A stretch of 5,695 bases of DNA from CAZBBB01 sp964490005 (GTDB lineage: Bacteria > Planctomycetota > B15-G4), in contig CAZBBB010000145.1 of NCBI GenBank assembly GCA_964490005.1, positions 1-5,695 on the forward strand. Direction: 5' to 3'. The notes beneath the pieces are model-generated. The model saw only the letters and a list, made by a program, of their open reading frames with translations, made no database searches and had not been told where the DNA came from. The stretch's first letter is position 1, and every line of letters begins with the position of its first letter. Positions 3,226 through 5,695 of the stretch are shown here, piece after piece. Position numbers and translations under genes: made by a program.

Positions 3226-5695
3226 GCGCGCAGTTGCTCGAGTCGGCGCCGGTCGCTCGGGCGCGCGACCCCGCGTGCGACGAGGTCCTCGAGCACCTCC
3301 ATGGCGCGCGCGCGCCACGCCGCCGCCCTTCCGGGGTCCGCGCTGCGCTCGTAGGCGGCTCCCAGGAGCGCGTAGCACTCCGCCTGCTGTCGCGCGACCT
3401 CGACGAGCTGCGGCATGTCGTGGCCGAGCTCCTCGAGCAGGTCCTGCGCGCGCGCCAGGTGCTGGCCGGCCGCCAGCCCGTTGCCGGCTCGGGATTCGAC
3501 GCGGCCCGCCAGGCCGTGCAGGATCGCCAGATCGAGGCGGTGCAGGTGGTGCGCGGGCTCGCCGTCGCCGTCGCGTTCCGCGAACTCGATCACGGGCAGC
3601 ACGACGTCGCGCGCCTCGTCCCAGGCCTCGGCATCGGCCAGCAGCCGGCCCAGTGCCGTCGCGGCCGCGCGCCACGCGCCGAGCGCGGCGCGGTTGCCCG
3701 GATCGGCGCGCGAGAGTCCGGCGAGGTGGGCCAGCGCGCGCTCGAGGATCGGCCGCGCGCGTTCGGCGGATCCCGACTCGGCCTCGATGTGGCCGCGCTG
3801 CACGAGCGCGAGGCCCAGCGTGCGCACCTGCAGGGCGGGGCTCGTGTCCGTGGCCACCGCGGCCTCGGCATGCTCGACGGCCTCGTCCGCCAGCTCGCGT
3901 GCGCGCTCCAGGTCGCCGGCCTCGTGGGCCAGGCCGGCCTGGATCCCGGCGACCTCGGCGAGGTCGCGGCGCACGAACTGCGCGCCGGGCTGGAGGTCCA
4001 GCACGCGCTCGAAGCTGGCGCGGGCGCGCGCGGCCGCATCCGCGACCGCCCCGTCCGAATGGCCCGTCGTCAGCGCGAGGCGCAGCAGGATCTCGCCGAG
4101 GCCGTACAGGTCGCGCACCTTGGGCCGCGCGGCCCCCTCGAGCGGCTCCGCGAGCGACACGCCCTCGCGGTAGAGCTCGACGGCCGCCGGATGGTCGCCG
4201 CGGGCGCGCTCGACGTCGCCGCGGAATCGCTTGGACTGGACCAGCAGCGCGAGGTCGTCTGGCGAAGCCGGGTCGCGCGCGTGGAGCCGCTCCGCCAGCT
4301 CCTCCGCCTTTCGCGCGGCGTCCGCGGCCTGCTCGAGCGCCGAAGCGACGCCGGAACTCATGGAGGCCAGCGCGTCGGAGAGGCGCAGGTAGGCCCAGCC
4401 GACCTCGCGGGCGAGATCGGCGTCGTCGCCGGATTCGGCAGCGAGCTGGTCGAGGAACTCCAGGCCCGTGCGCAGCAGGAGCTCGGTCGCCGGCCCCGCG
4501 CCCTCCAATCCGTGGATGTTGCGGTGCACGTCGAACAGGAGCGTCGTGGCGAAGCGCCGCACGTCGTCGAAACGCCGGTCGGCGAGCGCTCGCGCACGTT
4601 CGAGGTCGGCGGCCAAGGCGTGCGCATCGTCGCGCTGCCCGGCGGCGAGGTCCCGCGCGGCGGACAGCTCGACGTTGCGGGCTTCGAGCTCCGCGCGCAG
4701 CCGCTCGACGGACTCGAGCCGCGCCTCCGCCGTGGCCCGCTGCTCGCGTTCGAGCGCGCGCGCCTCGTCGGCGATCCAGTAGAGCCGCCACCCGGCCACC
4801 GAGCCGCCGACCAGGGAGAGGGAAAGAAGCACGAGCAGGCCGGCCGCGAGCCTGTTGCGTCCGGCCAGCTTGGAGAGGCGGTACGCGAAGCTGTCGGTTC
4901 GCGCGCTCACCGGCAGCCCCGCGACGTGCCGGCGCAGGTCCTCCGCCAGCTCGTGCGCGCTGGCGTAGCGCCGCCAGGCCTCCTTGCGCAGCGCCTTCAG
5001 CACGATCCGGTCCAGATCGCCCGCAAGCGCGCGTCGCACCTGCGCGGGCTGCATCAGGCGCCGCCGGCCGACGACCTCGGGCGTGATGCGCGTGGTCTCG
5101 CCGCGCGGGCCGCGAACTTCGACGGTGCGGCGCACGACCGCGCTGGGCCGGTCGGGCTCGACCTCGGTCAGCACGCGGCTCACCTCGGCGGCCGAGGTGG
5201 TCTCGAAGCGGTACGGGAGCTGGTCGGTGAGCAGCTGGTACAGCAGGACGCCGAGCGAGTACACGTCGCTGGCGGTGGTCACCGGCTGTCCGAGGACCTG
5301 CTCGGGGCTGGCGTAGGAGGGCGTGAAGAAGCGCGCGACGCCGCGCGTGACCTCGGCGCCCGCGGCCTCCTTCTCCGGATCGAGCACCTTGGCGATGCCG
5401 AAGTCGAGCAGCTTGGCGCGCCCCTCGACGGTGACGAGGATGTTCGACGGCTTCAGGTCGCGGTGCACGACCAGGCGCTGGTGCGCGTGGTGCACGGCTG
5501 CGCACACCGAGCGGAACAGCTCGATGCGCTGCGCGATCGACAGGCGCTGCTCCTCGCACCAGCGGTCGAGGCGCACGCCGTCGACGTACTCCATGACGAT
5601 GTAGGGAATGCCCTCGGGCGACACGTTGCCGTCGATCAGTCGCGCGATGCCGGGGTGCTCGAGGTTGGCGAGCACCTGCCGCTCGCGTTCGAAGC
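3219..5695 (-). CDS. Membrane-anchored PknB-like Ser/Thr protein kinase with C-terminal coiled coil and TPR-like repeats (N-terminus outside window)
   Basis: About 825 codons are visible; the 5' end lies beyond position 5695. Numbering here counts the GTG codon at 5673-5675 as residue 1; that codon is internal, preceded by FERERQ of helix C. The kinase C-lobe is complete: HRDLKPSN (71-78) with catalytic Asp73, Lys75 and Asn78, DFG (91-93), activation segment ending TPSYASPEQ (118-126), and SDVYSLGVLLYQLL (136-149). The lobe ends KALRKEAWRRYASAHELAED. The P-loop and ATP-binding Lys are off the edge. One hydrophobic segment (about 277-299) should anchor the protein in the membrane, followed by a coiled coil (about 302-370). 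The family-typical FDDVRRFATTLLFDVHRNI block (369-387) follows, then Ala-rich helical TPR-like repeats to residue 818. The repeat region probably binds partner proteins, and the kinase domain is cytoplasmic. Tail-to-tail adjacency with the ECF sigma gene suggests the sigma factor or a shared pathway as target (inference). Confidence 0.92.
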   Translation of the reverse strand, partial: FERERQVLANLEHPGIARLIDGNVSPEGIPYIVMEYVDGVRLDRWCEEQRLSIAQRIELFRSVCAAVHHAHQRLVVHRDLKPSNILVTVEGRAKLLDFGIAKVLDPEKEAAGAEVTRGVARFFTPSYASPEQVLGQPVTTASDVYSLGVLLYQLLTDQLPYRFETTSAAEVSRVLTEVEPDRPSAVVRRTVEVRGPRGETTRITPEVVGRRRLMQPAQVRRALAGDLDRIVLKALRKEAWRRYASAHELAEDLRRHVAGLPVSARTDSFAYRLSKLAGRNRLAAGLLVLLSLSLVGGSVAGWRLYWIADEARALEREQRATAEARLESVERLRAELEARNVELSAARDLAAGQRDDAHALAADLERARALADRRFDDVRRFATTLLFDVHRNIHGLEGAGPATELLLRTGLEFLDQLAAESGDDADLAREVGWAYLRLSDALASMSSGVASALEQAADAARKAEELAERLHARDPASPDDLALLVQSKRFRGDVERARGDHPAAVELYREGVSLAEPLEGAARPKVRDLYGLGEILLRLALTTGHSDGAVADAAARARASFERVLDLQPGAQFVRRDLAEVAGIQAGLAHEAGDLERARELADEAVEHAEAAVATDTSPALQVRTLGLALVQRGHIEAESGSAERARPILERALAHLAGLSRADPGNRAALGAWRAAATALGRLLADAEAWDEARDVVLPVIEFAERDGDGEPAHHLHRLDLAILHGLAGRVESRAGNGLAAGQHLARAQDLLEELGHDMPQLVEVARQQAECYALLGAAYERSADPGRAAAWRARAMEVLEDLVARGVARPSDRRRLEQLRAQ

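Noticed and set aside
2948..5086. 712-codon plus-strand frame antisense to the kinase
   Set aside because: Arg/Pro/Ala-rich product without domains, explained by GC skew of codon positions in the kinase gene.
2587..5559. 990-codon minus-strand frame spanning the kinase and the sigma factor antisense
   Set aside because: Arg/Ala/Gly-rich shadow. The adjacent frame contains intact HRDLKPSN and DFG kinase motifs, and the sigma gene lies on the other strand.
1..5695. tRNA, rRNA, CRISPR array, insertion sequence or phage attachment site
   Set aside because: I scanned for cloverleaf ends, regularly spaced identical repeats, transposase motifs and terminal inverted repeats and saw none. The S74 domain alone is not evidence of a prophage.

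Overview
The window is very GC-rich DNA, roughly 70% or more by eye, with nearly every coding third position G or C. The gene content is an ECF sigma factor of the Sigma70_ECF/TIGR02999 type, a PknB-like kinase with a C-terminal helical-repeat (TPR-like) region, and a secreted FG-GAP/collagen-like/S74 protein. This mix is typical of high-GC Planctomycetota. Myxococcota or Acidobacteriota cannot be excluded. The taxonomic call is inference from gene style, because there is no rRNA or other marker here.

Layout, left to right. (1) 1-182, plus strand: the last 59 codons of a small membrane protein. (2) 213-245: a perfect 15-bp hairpin between two converging genes, a likely bidirectional terminator. 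(3) 273-2420, minus strand: a complete 715-residue modular surface or secreted protein. It has a short hydrophobic N-terminus, three FG-GAP/VCBS calcium loops, a collagen-like stretch, a fibre-like repeat region with an exact 26-residue period, a C-terminal S74 intramolecular chaperone with the SDARLK autoprocessing motif, and a final coiled coil. (4) 2421-2637: a divergent upstream region. (5) 2638-3225, plus strand: an ECF sigma factor whose expected start position holds only CTG. (6) 3219-5695, minus strand: a Ser/Thr kinase whose N-lobe lies beyond the window. Its membrane segment is followed by a coiled coil and helical repeats.

The sigma factor and kinase converge and overlap by 7 bp at their stop codons. 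Adjacent ECF sigma and Hanks-type kinase genes suggest a phosphorylation-controlled sigma factor with no anti-sigma protein. This sigma factor has Thr-rich, acid-poor residues (QPTALVHEA) where classical ECFs carry an acidic beta-prime-binding motif, which fits that idea. The fibre-like protein is divergent from the sigma gene and shares its upstream region, so it is a candidate target of the sigma/kinase pair. That link is inferred from position only.
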